A DNA stretch of 40,883 nt from JANXYW01 sp031400455. Its GTDB lineage: Bacteria; Chloroflexota; Dehalococcoidia; DSTF01; JACRBR01. This document shows positions 39,960 to 40,883 of the stretch, piece after piece (the first letter of the stretch is position 1; each line of letters starts with the position of its first letter). The stretch spans positions 1-40,883 of the forward strand of contig JANNPX010000007.1 of NCBI GenBank assembly GCA_031400455.1. Direction: 5' to 3'. The notes under the pieces were generated by a model that had not been told where the DNA came from, did no database searches, and worked only from the letters and a program-made list of their open reading frames with translations. A program made the translations under genes and the position numbers.

Positions 39960-40883
39960 TTGCTCATTGCCGTCGACGCCATGGGTGGCGACCACGCACC
40001 GGCTGAGATCATCGCCGGTGCACTTCTTGCCCGCACTGAACTCAACGTCGACATCGCGCTCGTCGGCTCGAAAGAAGTGATCGAGGCCGAGCTGGCGCGC
40101 CAGGGCGAGTCAGCGGCGGCGTTTGAGATCATCCACGCCAGCGAAGCGATCAGCATGGACGAGCATCCCGCCCAGGCCGTGCGCACGAAGCGCGATGCAT
40201 CGATCAACGTCGCGATGACGATGGTGAAGCGCGGCGTTGCGGGCGCTTTCGTCTCGGCCGGCAACACGGGCGCCGTCATGGCGTCCGCGCTTATGACTCT
40301 CGGACGCATTCAGGGCATCGAGCGTCCGGCGTTGGGAACGGTCGCACCATTCAGCGAGGCGGGCATCCTCGTGCTGGATGTGGGTGCCAACGCCGACGTC
40401 AAGCCGAACTACCTCGTGCAGTTCGCACAGATGGGCTCGGTGTATGCCGAGCGCGTGATGAACATCGCAAACCCGCGCGTGGCCCTGCTCAACATTGGCG
40501 CTGAGGACACGAAGGGGAGCGAGCTGATACAGGAAGTCTACGGGCGCCTGGGCAAAGCCGGGGTCAACTTCGTCGGCAACATCGAGGGGGGCGAAGTACA
40601 CAAGGGCAAGGCGGACGTCATCGTCACGGACGGCTTCACCGGCAACGTCGCGGTGAAGCTGACCGAAGGTGTCGCCGATTTCCTGTTCCGCGAACTGCGA
40701 ACGGCGTTCACGTCGAAGCTGCAGTACAAACTTGCCGCGCTGATCCTGAAGCCCGGCCTGCTAAAGCTCCGCGACCGCATGGATCCCGGCACGTACGGCG
40801 GCGTCCCGCTGCTCGGAGTGAACGGCGTCGTGATGATCGCGCACGGTAACTCCGACGCGCGCGCGATCAAGAACGCTATCCGC
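39960..40883 (+). CDS. plsX: Phosphate acyltransferase PlsX, cut by window end
   Basis: The first 308 codons are visible. LIAVDAMGGDHAPAEIIAGA opens it; AVRTKRDASINVAM, AFVSAGNTGAVMAS, LGRIQGIERPAL, VLDVGANADVKP, NIGAEDTKGSEL and GNIEGGEVHKGKADVIVTDG follow, all PlsX hallmarks. It converts acyl-ACP to acyl phosphate for phospholipid synthesis. The start must be TTG 39960: the frame has a stop at 39951-39953 and no ATG or GTG before the conserved LIAVDAMGGD. rpmF, fabD and fabH, common neighbours, are not upstream. About 20-30 residues remain past the window. Confidence 0.93.
   Translation, partial: MLIAVDAMGGDHAPAEIIAGALLARTELNVDIALVGSKEVIEAELARQGESAAAFEIIHASEAISMDEHPAQAVRTKRDASINVAMTMVKRGVAGAFVSAGNTGAVMASALMTLGRIQGIERPALGTVAPFSEAGILVLDVGANADVKPNYLVQFAQMGSVYAERVMNIANPRVALLNIGAEDTKGSELIQEVYGRLGKAGVNFVGNIEGGEVHKGKADVIVTDGFTGNVAVKLTEGVADFLFRELRTAFTSKLQYKLAALILKPGLLKLRDRMDPGTYGGVPLLGVNGVVMIAHGNSDARAIKNAIR

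Overview
This GC-rich, gene-dense bacterial window most resembles an aerobic or redox-exposed member of the Chloroflexota. That placement is an inference from the gene mix: alternative complex III remnants, a Flp/TadE pilus locus, HspR-controlled chaperones, SoxR, a NarI/HdrD-type membrane FeS oxidoreductase and many GTAGGGGC palindromes. No taxonomic marker gene is present. No CRISPR array, rRNA or insertion sequence was seen.

Layout. 1-705: the 3' end of a probable actF collides with a TadE gene on the other strand, next to a Flp pilin with a long leader. 1419-5872: a membrane FeS oxidoreductase, a methyltransferase and a secreted serine hydrolase. 5953-8134: a split transketolase diverges from soxR across a SoxR-like operator. 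8339-12431: a HAIR-like operator, then dnaJ-hspR-clp ATPase. 12507-16192: an accessory segment. It holds a translationally coupled three-gene operon (deoxyribosyltransferase/XRE fusion, ImmA/IrrE protease, membrane protein), a terminase-small-subunit-like protein, a perfect parS palindrome and HicBA. 16206-22994: aminotransferases, a lipoprotein, a membrane glycosyltransferase and a secreted phosphoesterase. 23060-29040: a leftward run, with a sigma70-type promoter and TPP riboswitch driving thiD-thiG-thiE-thiS-thiO, followed by miaB, a 41-residue membrane protein and a Nudix/winged-helix (NrtR-like) regulator. 29076-37690: SDR, TIM-barrel protein, two MntA/HepT pairs, a methyltransferase, a giant cyclase-ATPase regulator, and nadA behind two identical-type operators. 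37815-40883: tRNA-Pro(CGG), an M20 amidohydrolase, a methyltransferase and plsX running off the end.

The main themes are cofactor biosynthesis (thiamin, NAD) with visible regulation, stress regulons whose regulators sit beside their operators (SoxR, HspR), and small two-gene or three-gene conflict modules. The strongest candidate for something undescribed is the 12507-14945 operon. It links a putative nucleotide-processing or nucleotide-sensing domain fused to a DNA-binding domain, a protease of the type that cleaves XRE repressors, and a membrane protein with effector-like topology.
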